A stretch of DNA of 64,000 nucleotides from [Ruminococcus] lactaris ATCC 29176 (GCF_025152405.1 NZ_CP102292.1:1054001-1118000); one strand, 5' to 3'. Counted from the first letter of the stretch, positions 8,450-18,628 are shown. A program made the numbers and translations. The notes: generated by a model from the letters alone, not told the origin.

Positions 8450-8507
8450 GAAGGATAAAATAAAGAAGACAGGCTGCGTTTTTCACGCAGCGAAGGAAGG
8501 ATGGACA

Positions 8508-9626
8508 ATGGAAGATATTACTCAGAAATTCATGGAAAGACTCAAAGAACTGGTTGCACTTGGAAAGAAGAAGAAGAGCATTCTTGATGTTCAGGAGATC
8601 AATGATTTTTTCAATGATATGGAACTGAATGCGGATCAGATGGAGAAAGTGTTCGATTATCTTGAAGCGAACAATATTGATGTTCTGCGGATCAGTGAAG
8701 ATACGGAAGACGATGTGGATGTAGATATTGATATTATCATATCGGATGAAGATGATGTAGATGTTGAGAATATCGACCTGTCTGTCCCGGAGGGCGTCAG
8801 CATTGAAGATCCGGTGCGTATGTATCTGAAAGAGATCGGAAAAGTTCCGCTTCTGAGTGCGGAGCGTGAGATCGAGCTTGCACAGAGAATGGAAGAAGGA
8901 GACGAGGAAGCAAAAAAAGAACTGGCTGAAGCGAACTTACGACTTGTAGTCAGCATTGCAAAGAGATATGTGGGAAGAGGAATGCTTTTCCTGGATCTGA
9001 TCCAGGAGGGAAATCTCGGACTGATCAAGGCTGTGGAGAAATTTGATTATCATAAGGGATATAAGTTCAGTACTTATGCAACGTGGTGGATTCGTCAGGC
9101 AATCACGAGAGCAATCGCAGACCAGGCCAGAACGATCCGTATTCCGGTTCATATGGTTGAGACGATCAATAAGCTGATCCGTGTATCAAGACAGCTTCTT
9201 CAGGAGCTGGGAAGAGAGCCATTGCCGGAGGAGATTGCAAAAGAAATGGATATGCCGGTGGAACGTGTGCGAGAGATCCTGAAAATTTCACAGGAGCCGG
9301 TATCACTGGAGACTCCGATCGGAGAGGAAGAGGACAGTCATCTTGGAGACTTTATCCAGGATGATAATGTGCCTGTTCCGGCAGAGGCTGCCGCTCAGAC
9401 ATTACTGAAAGAACAGTTAGATGAAGTGCTGGACACATTAACAGAAAGAGAACAGAAGGTACTCAGACTCCGTTTTGGTATGAATGACGGTCGTGCAAGA
9501 ACTCTGGAAGAAGTAGGACGTGAATTTGACGTTACGAGAGAGCGTATCCGTCAGATTGAGGCAAAAGCACTCAGAAAGCTTCGCCATCCGAGCAGAAGCA
9601 GAAAGTTAAGAGATTATTTGGATTAA
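8508..9626 (+). CDS. rpoD: Primary sigma factor (sigma-70/sigma-A)
   Basis: The housekeeping sigma factor that directs RNA polymerase to promoters like those listed here. 372 residues: region 1.1 (about 1-80), an acidic linker with [20 protein letters not shown], region 1.2 ([16 protein letters not shown]), region 2 with [13 protein letters not shown] for -10 melting, region 3, and region 4 with [20 protein letters not shown] for -35 contact. Size is that of clostridial sigma-A. A short hairpin-like GCTGCGTTTTTCACGCAGC run lies at 8472-8490 just before the ribosome site. The stop overlaps the trmK start (TAATG). Confidence 0.97.
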   Translation: MEDITQKFMERLKELVALGKKKKSILDVQEINDFFNDMELNADQMEKVFDYLEANNIDVLRISEDTEDDVDVDIDIIISDEDDVDVENIDLSVPEGVSIEDPVRMYLKEIGKVPLLSAEREIELAQRMEEGDEEAKKELAEANLRLVVSIAKRYVGRGMLFLDLIQEGNLGLIKAVEKFDYHKGYKFSTYATWWIRQAITRAIADQARTIRIPVHMVETINKLIRVSRQLLQELGREPLPEEIAKEMDMPVERVREILKISQEPVSLETPIGEEEDSHLGDFIQDDNVPVPAEAAAQTLLKEQLDEVLDTLTEREQKVLRLRFGMNDGRARTLEEVGREFDVTRERIRQIEAKALRKLRHPSRSRKLRDYLD

Positions 9627-10426
9627 TGATGGAATTATCAACAAGATTACAGGCGGTCGCAGATTTTGTGACCGCCGGTTATAAATTAGCGGATATTGGA
9701 ACAGACCATGCCTATATTCCCATTGCATTGGTGGAACAGAATCGCATTCCCGGAGCAATCGCAATGGACATTAATGAAGGACCGCTGCAGAGGGCGGGAG
9801 AACATATAGCAGAAAATAAAATGGAAAAGAAGATAGAGATCCGCCTGTCGAATGGCTTTTCAGCACTGAAAAAAGGAGAAGCTGAGTCAGCCGTCATTGC
9901 GGGAATGGGCGGAGGTCTGATGATCCGAATCCTGACGGAGGGAGAGCAGATCGCAAAAAGTCTGAAAGAATGTATTTTGCAGCCCCAGTCGGAGATCGAA
10001 AGGGTCAGAAGGTTTCTGCTGGAAGAAGGCTATGATATCCTGGACGAAAATATGGTAAAGGATGACGGTAAATACTATACGATCCTGAAGGTATGTCCAT
10101 TAAAGAAAACCTCAGATAAGGAGGAAGAATCCTGGGAAGAAATGAAATCAAATTCCGGAAAAGAGGAAAAATTAAAGTCCGGGAAAGAGATAAAGTCTGG
10201 AAAAAGGACAGAGATGTGGTCAGAGCCGGAACTGAAATATGGCAGATTTCTTCTTCAGAACCGCAATCCGGTACTAAGAGAGTATCTGCAACGTGAGATA
10301 TTGATCCGCGAGCAGATCCTGGCAGGACTGGATGGAAAAGAGAACAGACGTATTGAGCAGCGAAGAACAGAATTAAAAAAAGAACTGGAAGAAGCACAGA
10401 AAGGGATGGATTATTATGCAGTGTAA
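9626..10426 (+). CDS. trmK: tRNA (adenine-N1)-methyltransferase TrmK
   Basis: TrmK methylates A22 of tRNAs using S-adenosylmethionine. The Rossmann-type fold begins with LADIGTDHAYIPIALVE (about residues 20-36), a SAM motif, followed by AVIAGMGGGLMIRIL (about 88) and LQPQSEIERVRRFL (about 117). Residues about 153-197 form a lysine/glutamate/serine-rich insertion with near-repeats of SGKE before the C-terminal EPELKYGRFLLQ. The start ATG overlaps the rpoD stop; a second ATG follows directly. The 3' end overlaps nif3 by 11 bases, so translation is probably coupled. Confidence 0.9.
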   Translation: MMELSTRLQAVADFVTAGYKLADIGTDHAYIPIALVEQNRIPGAIAMDINEGPLQRAGEHIAENKMEKKIEIRLSNGFSALKKGEAESAVIAGMGGGLMIRILTEGEQIAKSLKECILQPQSEIERVRRFLLEEGYDILDENMVKDDGKYYTILKVCPLKKTSDKEEESWEEMKSNSGKEEKLKSGKEIKSGKRTEMWSEPELKYGRFLLQNRNPVLREYLQREILIREQILAGLDGKENRRIEQRRTELKKELEEAQKGMDYYAV

Positions 10427-11201
10427 AGAAATTATGCAGGTGATCGAAGCGACATATCCAAGAACGGCAGCACTGGATTTTGATAATGTAGGGCTGCTGG
10501 CAGGACGTGCAGATAAGGAAGTGAACCGGGTTTACCTGGCACTGGATGCAACAGACCGGGTGATCGAACGTGCGATCGAGGCAGGAGCAGATATGCTTAT
10601 CACGCATCATCCGTTACTTTTTTCAGCCGTAAAGAAAGTGACAGACGAAGATTTTATTACACGGAGGATCGTAAAGCTGATCCAGAATGATATTTCTTAT
10701 TATGCGATGCATACGAATTATGATGTACTGGGGATGGCAGAGCTGGCAGGAAAAGTGTTGGACATTGCCCATACGGATGTACTGGATGTGACGCAGACTG
10801 ATGAAGTCGGTGAAGAAAAGGGAATCGGAAGAATTGGAGAACTGCCGGAGACGATGACGTTGGAAGAATGTTGCGTTTATGTAAAGCATAAACTGGAATT
10901 AGGCAGTCTGAAAGTATTCGGAGACATGAACCGTCCGGTCAGAAGACTTGCCATTCTTCCGGGATCGGGAAAGTCCGGCATTCCGGTGGCACTTGCAAAG
11001 GGAGCGGATGTTCTGGTGACCGGAGATATCGGACATCATGACGGACTGGACGCAGTGGAGCAGGGACTTGCAATTATTGATGCAGGACATTACGGAACGG
11101 AATATATTTTTATCGAAGACATGAAACAGTTTCTGAACAGAAAATTACCGGTACTGGATGTGTTGACAGATCCGGTAGAACATCCATTTCAGATCGTCTG
11201 A
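10416..11201 (+). CDS. NIF3-like dinuclear metal-centre protein
   Basis: The NIF3/YqfO family binds two metal ions; its biochemical role (often suggested as a GTP cyclohydrolase-like or regulatory function) is unsettled. The metal ligands are in ITHHPLLF (about residue 64), HTNYD (about 97) and GDIGHHDGLDA plus DAGHYGTE in the C-terminal half. At 261 residues it lacks the inserted PII-like domain present in B. subtilis YqfO. It overlaps trmK, as in many Firmicutes, and closes the dnaG-rpoD cluster. Confidence 0.9.
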   Translation: MQCKEIMQVIEATYPRTAALDFDNVGLLAGRADKEVNRVYLALDATDRVIERAIEAGADMLITHHPLLFSAVKKVTDEDFITRRIVKLIQNDISYYAMHTNYDVLGMAELAGKVLDIAHTDVLDVTQTDEVGEEKGIGRIGELPETMTLEECCVYVKHKLELGSLKVFGDMNRPVRRLAILPGSGKSGIPVALAKGADVLVTGDIGHHDGLDAVEQGLAIIDAGHYGTEYIFIEDMKQFLNRKLPVLDVLTDPVEHPFQIV

Positions 11202-11223
11202 ATTATGCAGGAGGTGGCGGCAG

Positions 11224-12900
11224 ATGGAAGAGTCTGTATGCAGAGTGACCTTAGGGAATATTACGAAAGAATATAAGAAAGGTACGACATATTCCGAGAT
11301 AGCCAGAGAGTTCCAGCCTGATTATGAACATCAGATCGTCCTGGCAATGGTCGATGGTTATCATCTTCGGGAGTTACGGAAGACAGTTGAAAAGGATTGC
11401 GAGATTCATTTTCTTACAACGGCAGATCCTATTGGAAATGACACATATCGAAGAAGTCTGTGTTTCCTTTTCATTAAAGCATTCCATGATATTTCCGGGC
11501 ATGATCTGAAACACCGGGTAAGGATCAGGGTACATTTTACGATGGGTCCCGGATTTTATTGTACGGTTGACAAAAAAGAAAAGCCGGATGAGACATTTCT
11601 TGCAAAGGTAGAGGCGAGGATGCGGGAACTTGCAAAAATGGCAATCCCAATCCAAAAGCGTTGCATTGATACTGGAGAAGCTGTGGAGCTGTTCCATAAG
11701 TATGGAATGTATGACAAGGAAAGGCTTTTTGCGTACCGGAGGGTTTCAAAGGTAAATCTGTACAGTATCAATGAATTTGAAGACTACTTTTATGGATATA
11801 TGGTTCCTGATACAGGTTATCTGAAATATTTTGCATTATATCCATACGAGGATGGTGTAGTGATCCAGATGCCTTCCAAAGAAGATCCGGAAACTGTTCC
11901 TCCGTTTGAACCATATAATAAGTTATTCCAGGTACGGCATGAAGCAATACGCTGGGGAGATCTGCAGGAGATCGATACAGTTGGTGCTTTAAATGACAGG
12001 ATTACTACATCGGATATGAAAGAAGTAGTGCTGGTACAGGAGGCACATCAGGAGCGGGAGATCGGAGAAATTGCAAAGAAGATCGCTTCCCGGAAGAATG
12101 TGAAGTTTGTCCTGATCGCAGGTCCTTCATCCTCGGGAAAGACCACGTTTTCTCATCGGTTGTCGATTCAGTTAAAGGTGAACGGATTAAGACCACACCC
12201 GATTGCCGTAGATAATTATTTTGTGGACAGAGAGCATACGCCGAAGGATGCAGAGGGAAATTATGATTTTGAAAGTCTGCAGGCAATCGACATTGAAAAG
12301 TTCAATGCGGATATGGATGCTCTGCTCCGGGGAGAGGAAGTATATCTTCCAATCTTTGATTTTAAGACCGGGAAAAGGCAATACAGTTCCAGACCTAAAA
12401 AGCTGGAAGAGAATGATCTGCTGGTGATTGAGGGGATTCATTGCCTGAATCCTGAACTCACAAGGAATCTGTGTGATGAGAATAAATTCAAGATATACAT
12501 CAGTGCATTGACTCAATTGAATATTGATGAGCATAACCGGATTCCATCAACAGATGGTCGTCTGATCCGCAGACTGGTGCGTGATGCGAGAACGCGAGGA
12601 GCCTCAGCAACGAGGACAATATCCATGTGGCCTTCAGTACGTCGTGGAGAAGAAAAAAATATCTTCCCTTATCAGGAAGAGGCAGATGTTATGTTCAATT
12701 CCTCCTTAAGCTATGAACTTGCAGTCCTTAAGCAATATGTAGAACCGCTTCTTTTTGCAGTAGATAAAAATTCGGAGGAATATCTGGAAGCAAAGCGACT
12801 GCTGAAATTTTTTGATTATTTTGTGGGAATCGGAAGCGAATGTGTACCGACTAATTCCCTGCTGAGGGAATTTATCGGGGGCGGATGCTTTCAGGTGTAA
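11224..12900 (+). CDS. Nucleoside (uridine-type) kinase with N-terminal TGS-like domain
   Basis: 558 residues. The N-terminal part begins with a TGS-like ubiquitin fold (VTLGNITKEYKKGTTYSEIA), followed by a threonyl-tRNA-synthetase-like second additional region with RVRVHFTMGPGFY. The C-terminal half is a P-loop phosphoribulokinase/uridine kinase domain: Walker A GPSSSGKTTFSHRL (about 300), substrate segment DNYFVDREHTPKDAEGNYDF and LVIEGIHCLNP. The likely reaction is phosphorylation of a pyrimidine nucleoside, but the substrate is not shown by sequence. GGAGGTGG precedes ATG 11224. Its stop codon TAA lies inside the left terminal inverted repeat of the fold-back element. Confidence 0.88.
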   Translation: MEESVCRVTLGNITKEYKKGTTYSEIAREFQPDYEHQIVLAMVDGYHLRELRKTVEKDCEIHFLTTADPIGNDTYRRSLCFLFIKAFHDISGHDLKHRVRIRVHFTMGPGFYCTVDKKEKPDETFLAKVEARMRELAKMAIPIQKRCIDTGEAVELFHKYGMYDKERLFAYRRVSKVNLYSINEFEDYFYGYMVPDTGYLKYFALYPYEDGVVIQMPSKEDPETVPPFEPYNKLFQVRHEAIRWGDLQEIDTVGALNDRITTSDMKEVVLVQEAHQEREIGEIAKKIASRKNVKFVLIAGPSSSGKTTFSHRLSIQLKVNGLRPHPIAVDNYFVDREHTPKDAEGNYDFESLQAIDIEKFNADMDALLRGEEVYLPIFDFKTGKRQYSSRPKKLEENDLLVIEGIHCLNPELTRNLCDENKFKIYISALTQLNIDEHNRIPSTDGRLIRRLVRDARTRGASATRTISMWPSVRRGEEKNIFPYQEEADVMFNSSLSYELAVLKQYVEPLLFAVDKNSEEYLEAKRLLKFFDYFVGIGSECVPTNSLLREFIGGGCFQV

Positions 12901-13618
12901 ATTTGTAGTTGTTGGAATGATACGCTTGTAAAGCAAAAGACTTCTTTATGGCGAAGCGGACGCAGAAAGCAGGATATTCCTTCGCGGTGCAGGCCCGCTT
13001 TACCTCAGCCCGTTGACCGTTTGTAACTCGAAAGTGGAAATCTTCGTGCAATGGCACTCGATTTACTTTCTCTAACAAACGCTGCAAAGTGTCTTCGGAA
13101 CGCTCCTGCTAATGCACCTGCTCAGGAACACCCTGCTTTCCGCTGACCATCTCGATAAGAAGTTTTTTAGCTCCACAGCGTATCCACCCAACAATGCAAA
13201 TTTAAAAAGAATAGAAAAAGCCGGAGGGCTATTGACTAAGATATTTGACTAATCATTCATCTTAGTTGATAGCCATCCGGCTCTTTATTTCTTATTGGAA
13301 TTTCGTGTTTGTTGGGAGAAACTGTTCTGGCATGAGGGAAAATTTTCTGATTTGAAAAGCCTAATATCCGCCCTTGCTGTTGCGTGAGCAGTGCATTGAC
13401 AAGGAGCGTTCCGAAGACACTTTGCCCAACTTGTTAAGGAATGTAAACAGGAGTGCCTCTGCACGAGTGTTTCCACGTTCCTGTTACAAGTTGTCAACGG
13501 GCTGAGGTAAAGCGGGTCCTGCACTGCGATGCAACAGCAAGGGCGGATATGGATGCTCTTCTATTAAAATCTTTCTGACTGCCGAAATATTTTCACCCCA
13601 ACAACTACAAATTTACAC
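12895..13618. repeat. 724-bp fold-back (imperfect long inverted repeat) element
   Basis: No convincing gene is present. The ends are a 21-bp perfect inverted repeat: 12895-12915 starts GTGTAAATTTGTAGTTGTTG, and 13598-13618 is its reverse complement. Further matching arm blocks are 12983-13017 with 13493-13528 (one indel, one mismatch) and 13084-13107 with 13402-13425 (24 of 24). The right arm also has a nested perfect 20-bp inverted repeat, 13364-13383 with 13531-13550. The centre holds a bidirectional terminator. The left end includes the TAA of the nucleoside kinase and the right end abuts the TAA of potCD. It could be a MITE-like insertion or a duplicated 3' region; I do not recognise the family. 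Confidence 0.8.
13219..13282. terminator. Bidirectional terminator between convergent genes
   Basis: AGCCGG-A-GGGCTATTGACTAAGAT pairs almost fully with ATCTTAGTTGATAGCC-A-TCCGGCT around a 14-15-base loop. An A-rich stretch precedes it and CTCTTTATTT follows, so it can end transcription of the nucleoside kinase on the plus strand and of potCD on the minus strand. Confidence 0.85.
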
Positions 13619-15499
13619 TTACTTCGACTTAATCTCTCTCCAGAGTCTGTTATACAACGCATCATTATCATCCCCTAAGAACCGGAATGTCTCGCAGTTC
13701 TCAAGCTTTGAGTCATCAGGGAATGCGATCGGACTGTTACGCAGGGACTCGTCCTCAATGAGATCGCGGCCGGCTGTATTTGGAATGGAATAGGTAATAT
13801 AATCAAAGTTCATTTTGGCAATATCAGGTCTGCAAAGGAAATTAATGAAAGCCTCTGCATTTTCTACATTCTTTGCATTTTTAGGAATTACCCAGGAGTC
13901 AATCCAGATATTTGTTCCCTCTTTTGGAATTACATAATCCAGATCAGAGTTTTCCTGCTGGCAATAGAGGGCTTCACCTGAATAGATTACACCAAGAGCT
14001 GCCTCGCCGCCAATCATTTTATCGCGAACTTGGTCAATGACATAGGCCTGAACCAGAGGTTTCTGCTCGATCAGCAGATTTTTCGCCGCTTCCAGTTCGT
14101 CAAGGTCGGTGGAATTCAGTGAATATCCGAGATATTTTAATGCAACGGCAAAGGCATCGCGGACGCTGTCCTGCATGAGGATACTGTCTTCGTATTTTTT
14201 ATCCCAGAGGATTCCCCAACTGTCAACAGGTTCATCAACCATTTTTTTATTATAAAGGATACCGACCGTTCCCCAGAGATATGGAACAGAGTATTTGTTT
14301 TCCGGATCGAACTGGCGGGACATTTTCATGTAATTGTCACCGATATACTTCAGGTTTGGAATGTGATCATAGTTGATCTCTGCAAGCAGATCATTTTCAA
14401 TCATTCGCTGAATCATGTAATCTGACGGGCAGACAACATCATAGGCGATCGCACCGGACTGAATTTTCGGGTACATGATTTCATTGGTTTCAAATTCTTC
14501 ATATATAACATCAATTCCGGTTTCTTCTTCAAAAAGATCTATGATCTCAGGATCAATATATTCTCCCCAGTTGTATACGATCACCTGTCCATTCTTTGAG
14601 GTTCCGTCTTTTTGTCCGTAGATAAACCCACCAATCACGATCAGAACTGCCATTGCTACCGGAATCAGCTTCTGGAAGAAGAAACGTCCGATTTTTCTTG
14701 CACGTCCAAACCGTACAGGTACATTTTTTTTGCGTTTATCTGCCGGTGAGAGATTGATCAGGATCAGTAAGATCAGAACCGTAACAAACATCAAAGTTGA
14801 AAGTGCATACATTTCCGGTTTGATCCCTTTTCGGACTTCACTGTAGATTTTTGTGGAAAGAGTATCGACTCCAGGCCCCTTGGTAAAGTGGGTGATAACA
14901 AAATCATCCAGTGACATTGTGAATGCCAAAAGAAATCCTGAAAAAATTCCCGGCATGATGTCAGGCAGGACAACCTTGACAAAAGCATAGAGCGGAGAAG
15001 CACCGAGGTCCAGTGCTGCTTCATAAGTGCGTTTGTTTGTCTGCTTTAATTTCGGCATGACACTCAGAATCACATAAGGGATATTGAATGTAATGTGAGC
15101 CAGCAGGATCGTCTTAAAGCCAAGGGTAAGCCGGAAGGCAATAAAAAGCAGCATCAGGGAAACACCGGTGACGATATCTGCATTCAGCATGGGAATATTT
15201 GTGATCCCCATAAAAAGTGTTCTTGTCCGGGAACGCATAACCTGCATTCCAAGTGCTGCCAGAGTTCCGATCAGAGTTGCGATCAGGGCTGAGAGCAACG
15301 CAATGATCAGCGTGGTATAAAGTGCATTCATGATCTCTTTATTCTGGAAAAGAGAGACATACCATTTGCCTGTAAAGCCACCCCAGCGGGAACGGGTTTT
15401 TGTATTATTAAAAGAAAGTACCATCAACGTTACGATCGGAGCATACAGGATCAGACAGATCAGTACCAGGTAGATTCTTTTTGCTGCGTTCTTTATCAA
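13619..15499 (-). CDS. potCD: Spermidine/putrescine ABC transporter, PotC permease fused to PotD binding protein
   Basis: 626 residues in one frame. Residues about 1-262 are a PotC-type permease with six hydrophobic segments and the EAA loop EAALDLGASPLYAFVKVVLP that contacts the ATPase. A seventh hydrophobic segment (about 280-297, VAMAVLIVIGGFIYG) then leads into a PotD-type periplasmic-binding domain (from about 305) with VIVYNWGEYIDPEIIDLFEEE and IDSWVIPKNAKN. In a Gram-positive cell the fusion ties the polyamine-binding domain to the membrane in place of a lipoprotein anchor. It overlaps potB by 4 bases (ATGA), so the genes are translationally coupled. Polyamine specificity is inferred from family resemblance. 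Confidence 0.92.
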   Translation of the reverse strand: MIKNAAKRIYLVLICLILYAPIVTLMVLSFNNTKTRSRWGGFTGKWYVSLFQNKEIMNALYTTLIIALLSALIATLIGTLAALGMQVMRSRTRTLFMGITNIPMLNADIVTGVSLMLLFIAFRLTLGFKTILLAHITFNIPYVILSVMPKLKQTNKRTYEAALDLGASPLYAFVKVVLPDIMPGIFSGFLLAFTMSLDDFVITHFTKGPGVDTLSTKIYSEVRKGIKPEMYALSTLMFVTVLILLILINLSPADKRKKNVPVRFGRARKIGRFFFQKLIPVAMAVLIVIGGFIYGQKDGTSKNGQVIVYNWGEYIDPEIIDLFEEETGIDVIYEEFETNEIMYPKIQSGAIAYDVVCPSDYMIQRMIENDLLAEINYDHIPNLKYIGDNYMKMSRQFDPENKYSVPYLWGTVGILYNKKMVDEPVDSWGILWDKKYEDSILMQDSVRDAFAVALKYLGYSLNSTDLDELEAAKNLLIEQKPLVQAYVIDQVRDKMIGGEAALGVIYSGEALYCQQENSDLDYVIPKEGTNIWIDSWVIPKNAKNVENAEAFINFLCRPDIAKMNFDYITYSIPNTAGRDLIEDESLRNSPIAFPDDSKLENCETFRFLGDDNDALYNRLWREIKSK

Positions 15500-16329
15500 A
15501 ATGCTGTTCCCTCCCCATTTTTATCGTATTTTGCAATCAGTGCCATACTTGCAATAATGAAGATCATCAGGACCAGTGAAAGTCCTGAGCCTGTATGCCA
15601 GTTACTTCCCTGCTTAAATTCCTGTTCGATGACATTTCCGATCAGAAGGATCTTACTTCCGCCAAGGAGATCCGAGATGACAAAGGTTGTCAGAGATGGT
15701 ACAAAAACCATCGTGATCCCGCTGATGACACCCGGGACACTCAGAGGCAGAATGATTTTGAAAAAAGTCTGCATATTATTTGCACCAAGATCTCTTGCAG
15801 CATAAAGTACATCGCGGTCAATTTTTGCAAGTACATTGTAAATTGGCAGGATCATAAATGGAAGAAAGTTGTAAACCATTCCAAGTACGATCGCTCCGGG
15901 AGTATTGATCAGCGACTGCTCCGGCAGATGAAGAAAATGCAGTATGTTATTGATGACACCGTTCTTTTCAAGCAGTGTCTGCCATGCCAGTGTACGGAGC
16001 AGGAAATTCATCCACATCGGGAGAATAAAGATCAATACGATAAAACTCGTCTGATTCATATTCTTTTCTGAAAGGATCATTGCCAGCGGATAGGCAAGAA
16101 CCAGACAGATCAGTGTGCTGATCAGGGAAAGAAGCAACGCAAGCCCAAGTGCTTTCAAATTTTCCTGCGATGTCATCATTCCCAGATTGGAAAATGTAAA
16201 ATGACCCTCTTTATCTGTCAGACCGTAATATACGATCATGAGCAGCGGGATGATTACGAAAGAAACTGCCCAGAAAAGGTATGGGCCGGCAAGTAATTTT
16301 CTATGCTTCAAGTGCAGGAGCCTCCTCAT
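15496..16329 (-). CDS. potB: Spermidine/putrescine ABC transporter permease PotB
   Basis: 277 residues with six hydrophobic segments and the EAA-type loop [24 protein letters not shown] (about residues 185-208; only its core is quoted in part: [15 protein letters not shown]). It should pair with the permease half of PotCD to form the channel. The first residues [20 protein letters not shown] give an inside-positive start. Its 5' end overlaps potA by 29 bases and its 3' end overlaps potCD by 4, typical of a tightly coupled transporter operon on the minus strand. Confidence 0.92.
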   Translation of the reverse strand: MRRLLHLKHRKLLAGPYLFWAVSFVIIPLLMIVYYGLTDKEGHFTFSNLGMMTSQENLKALGLALLLSLISTLICLVLAYPLAMILSEKNMNQTSFIVLIFILPMWMNFLLRTLAWQTLLEKNGVINNILHFLHLPEQSLINTPGAIVLGMVYNFLPFMILPIYNVLAKIDRDVLYAARDLGANNMQTFFKIILPLSVPGVISGITMVFVPSLTTFVISDLLGGSKILLIGNVIEQEFKQGSNWHTGSGLSLVLMIFIIASMALIAKYDKNGEGTAF

Positions 16330-17374
16330 CTTCAGATTCCGGTTTTTTCATGATCTGGATATCAAAAGGATCGACCTGGATACCGACTTCTGTACCGACA
16401 GGGAAGAGATCTGTGCTGTGGACAAGCAGCTCGTAGTTATTGGCAAGCACTTCCATCTCATAATGAACCCCTTTAAAGATCAGGTTCGTAACAACACCGT
16501 CGATCACCCCTTCTCCGGGTTTCACAAGGTCGATATCTTCCGGGCGGATGACCGCGTCAACCGGTTTGTTGCGGCCAAATCCCACATCTACACATTTCCA
16601 GACTGCCCCAAGCATTTTTACAACTTTATCCTCTACCATGGTAGCGGGCAGAATATTACTGTCACCGATGAAATCAGCTACAAAAGCATTCTGTGGTTCA
16701 TTGTAAATGTCTTCCGGTGTGCCGATCTGCTGGATATATCCCTGGTTCATGACAACAATGGTATCGGACATGGTGAGGGCTTCTTCCTGGTCATGGGTAA
16801 CATAGACAAATGTGATCCCAAGTTCATTTTTTAAGCGGATCAGCTCATACTGCATATCCTGACGCAGCTTCAGATCGAGGGCACCGAGCGGTTCATCCAG
16901 AAGAAGAACTTTTGGCTCATTTACGATAGCACGTGCAATGGCAATCCGCTGCTGCTGTCCGCCACTGAGGGAGTCCGGGGTACGGTCACCGTAACCCTCC
17001 AGGTTTACCAGTTTTAAGGCATAGTGGATCTTATCCCGGATATAGCCTTTAGATTTCCCCTTGATCTTAAGTCCGAATGCGATATTCTCAGCGATGGACA
17101 TATGGGAAAAAAGTGCATATTTCTGAAATACAGTATTTAACTGTCTGCGGTTTGGCGGCAGATTGTTGATATTTTTTCCATCAAAAATGATATCACCGGA
17201 ATCGGGAGTCTCAAATCCTCCGAGAATCCGGAGCAGGGTAGTCTTTCCGCATCCGCTGGGACCAAGAAGTGTCAAAAATTCATTTTCCCGGATGTAAAGA
17301 TTTAACTGATCGAGAATCACGTTCTCGTCATAAGATTTTGTGATATTAATGATATCGATTAGTTTGTTGGGCAT
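16301..17374 (-). CDS. potA: Spermidine/putrescine ABC transporter ATPase PotA
   Basis: The ATP-hydrolysing subunit that energises polyamine uptake. 357 residues: Walker [15 protein letters not shown] (about residue 37), Q-loop FQKYALF, signature LSGGQQQR, Walker [13 protein letters not shown] and H-loop THDQEEAL, followed by a C-terminal TOBE-type regulatory domain. ATG 17374 is chosen because GAGGAAG lies 7 bases before it and because it falls one base after the aroC stop; a longer frame from 17410 would sit inside aroC and adds residues foreign to PotA. The tight join suggests coupling to aroC. Confidence 0.93.
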   Translation of the reverse strand: MPNKLIDIINITKSYDENVILDQLNLYIRENEFLTLLGPSGCGKTTLLRILGGFETPDSGDIIFDGKNINNLPPNRRQLNTVFQKYALFSHMSIAENIAFGLKIKGKSKGYIRDKIHYALKLVNLEGYGDRTPDSLSGGQQQRIAIARAIVNEPKVLLLDEPLGALDLKLRQDMQYELIRLKNELGITFVYVTHDQEEALTMSDTIVVMNQGYIQQIGTPEDIYNEPQNAFVADFIGDSNILPATMVEDKVVKMLGAVWKCVDVGFGRNKPVDAVIRPEDIDLVKPGEGVIDGVVTNLIFKGVHYEMEVLANNYELLVHSTDLFPVGTEVGIQVDPFDIQIMKKPESEDEEAPALEA

Positions 17375-17375
17375 C

Positions 17376-18479
17376 TCAGTCTTCCTCGTATACTTTTTTA
17401 ATTTTATCAATGGTTGAAACAGTGTTGCAAAGCAGCAGGTCTGCCAGCGTCAGGGCAGTCATGGCTTCAACAACCACAACCGCACGAGGGACGATGACAG
17501 GATCATGTCTTCCGTGGATGGAAATGTCAATCTCTTCTCCGGCCTCATTCACGGTATGCTGCGTGGCGGCAATGGAAGGAGTCGGTTTAACGGCTGCACG
17601 CAATATAAGATCAGAACCATCACTCATGCCGCCTAAAGTACCACCAGAATGGTTGGTTTTTTTCACCGTCTTTCCATCTCTGATGCAGAAAGGATCGTTG
17701 TTGGTGCTTCCGACAGAGTGGGAAACAGCAAAACCATCACCGATTTCTACACCTTTTACAGCACCAATGGACATTATTGCGTGAGAAAGAAGGGCATCCA
17801 GTTTATTGAAGACCGGTTCGCCCAGCCCGACCGGAAGTCCTGAGGCGATACATTCAATCATACCACCGGAAGAATCACAGTCTGCCATAAGATCAGAGAG
17901 ATACTGACCGGCCTTTTCGGCAATGGTCTGGTCTGGCATATAAAGAGGATTCTGGTTGATGGTATTAAAATCATAATCTTTTTCATCGATAGTATAAGGA
18001 CCGATGGATTTGGTATAGGCACAGACGGAAATTCCAAGTTCTTTCAGGAGAAGGGAAGCAACTGCACCCGCAGCAACCCGTCCGATGGTTTCACGGCCGG
18101 AAGAACGTCCACCCCCACGGTAATCCCTGAAACCGTATTTCTCACGGAAACAGAAATCCGCGTGACCCGGACGGTAGGAAACGGCAATATCACCGTAGTC
18201 CCTTGAACGCTGATCCTGGTTACGGACCATCAGAGAAATCGGTGTACCGGTAGTACGTCCCTCAAATACACCTGAAAGGATCTCGACGGTATCGGATTCG
18301 TTTCTCTTTGTTGTATATTTGCTCTGTCCCGGTTTTCTCCGGTCAAGAAATGTCTGAATATCTTTCTCCGTAAGAGAGATGCCTGCAGGACAGCCGTCGA
18401 TGACGACTCCGACACCCGGTCCGTGGGATTCTCCCCATGTAGTGACCTGAAATAATGTTCCAAATGATGAACCGCTCAT
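17376..18479 (-). CDS. aroC: Chorismate synthase
   Basis: Catalyses the last step of the shikimate pathway, 5-enolpyruvylshikimate-3-phosphate to chorismate, with reduced FMN. 367 residues starting [20 protein letters not shown], with GESHGPG, the arginine-rich ARSS-like segment [16 protein letters not shown] (about 115) and the C-terminal [20 protein letters not shown] 18479 follows AAGGAG at good spacing; the 26 codons of open frame further upstream are not AroC-like. It leads the minus-strand transcript into potABCD, a pairing of aromatic synthesis with polyamine uptake for which I see no pathway logic. Confidence 0.95.
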   Translation of the reverse strand: MSGSSFGTLFQVTTWGESHGPGVGVVIDGCPAGISLTEKDIQTFLDRRKPGQSKYTTKRNESDTVEILSGVFEGRTTGTPISLMVRNQDQRSRDYGDIAVSYRPGHADFCFREKYGFRDYRGGGRSSGRETIGRVAAGAVASLLLKELGISVCAYTKSIGPYTIDEKDYDFNTINQNPLYMPDQTIAEKAGQYLSDLMADCDSSGGMIECIASGLPVGLGEPVFNKLDALLSHAIMSIGAVKGVEIGDGFAVSHSVGSTNNDPFCIRDGKTVKKTNHSGGTLGGMSDGSDLILRAAVKPTPSIAATQHTVNEAGEEIDISIHGRHDPVIVPRAVVVVEAMTALTLADLLLCNTVSTIDKIKKVYEED

Positions 18480-18628
18480 ATTAAGTAACTCCTTCCTGCG
18501 TCCTCCCCGAAACCCCTGCAAAGCATTGTGCAGACAGGGGGTGGGAAGAACGTGCAATAAAACTCAATTCCGAATCATACCCCCAATACAGTCCATAACA
18601 CGCAGAACTGCACTGAGGGCATAGTGAT

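Noticed and set aside
12872-13524. Minus-strand open frames (71 and 79 residues) in the fold-back element
   Set aside because: No ribosome site, no family resemblance, and frames are broken between the two arms; treated as non-coding.
17375-17410. A longer potA start inside aroC
   Set aside because: The extra 12 residues are unlike PotA and the ribosome site fits only the later ATG.
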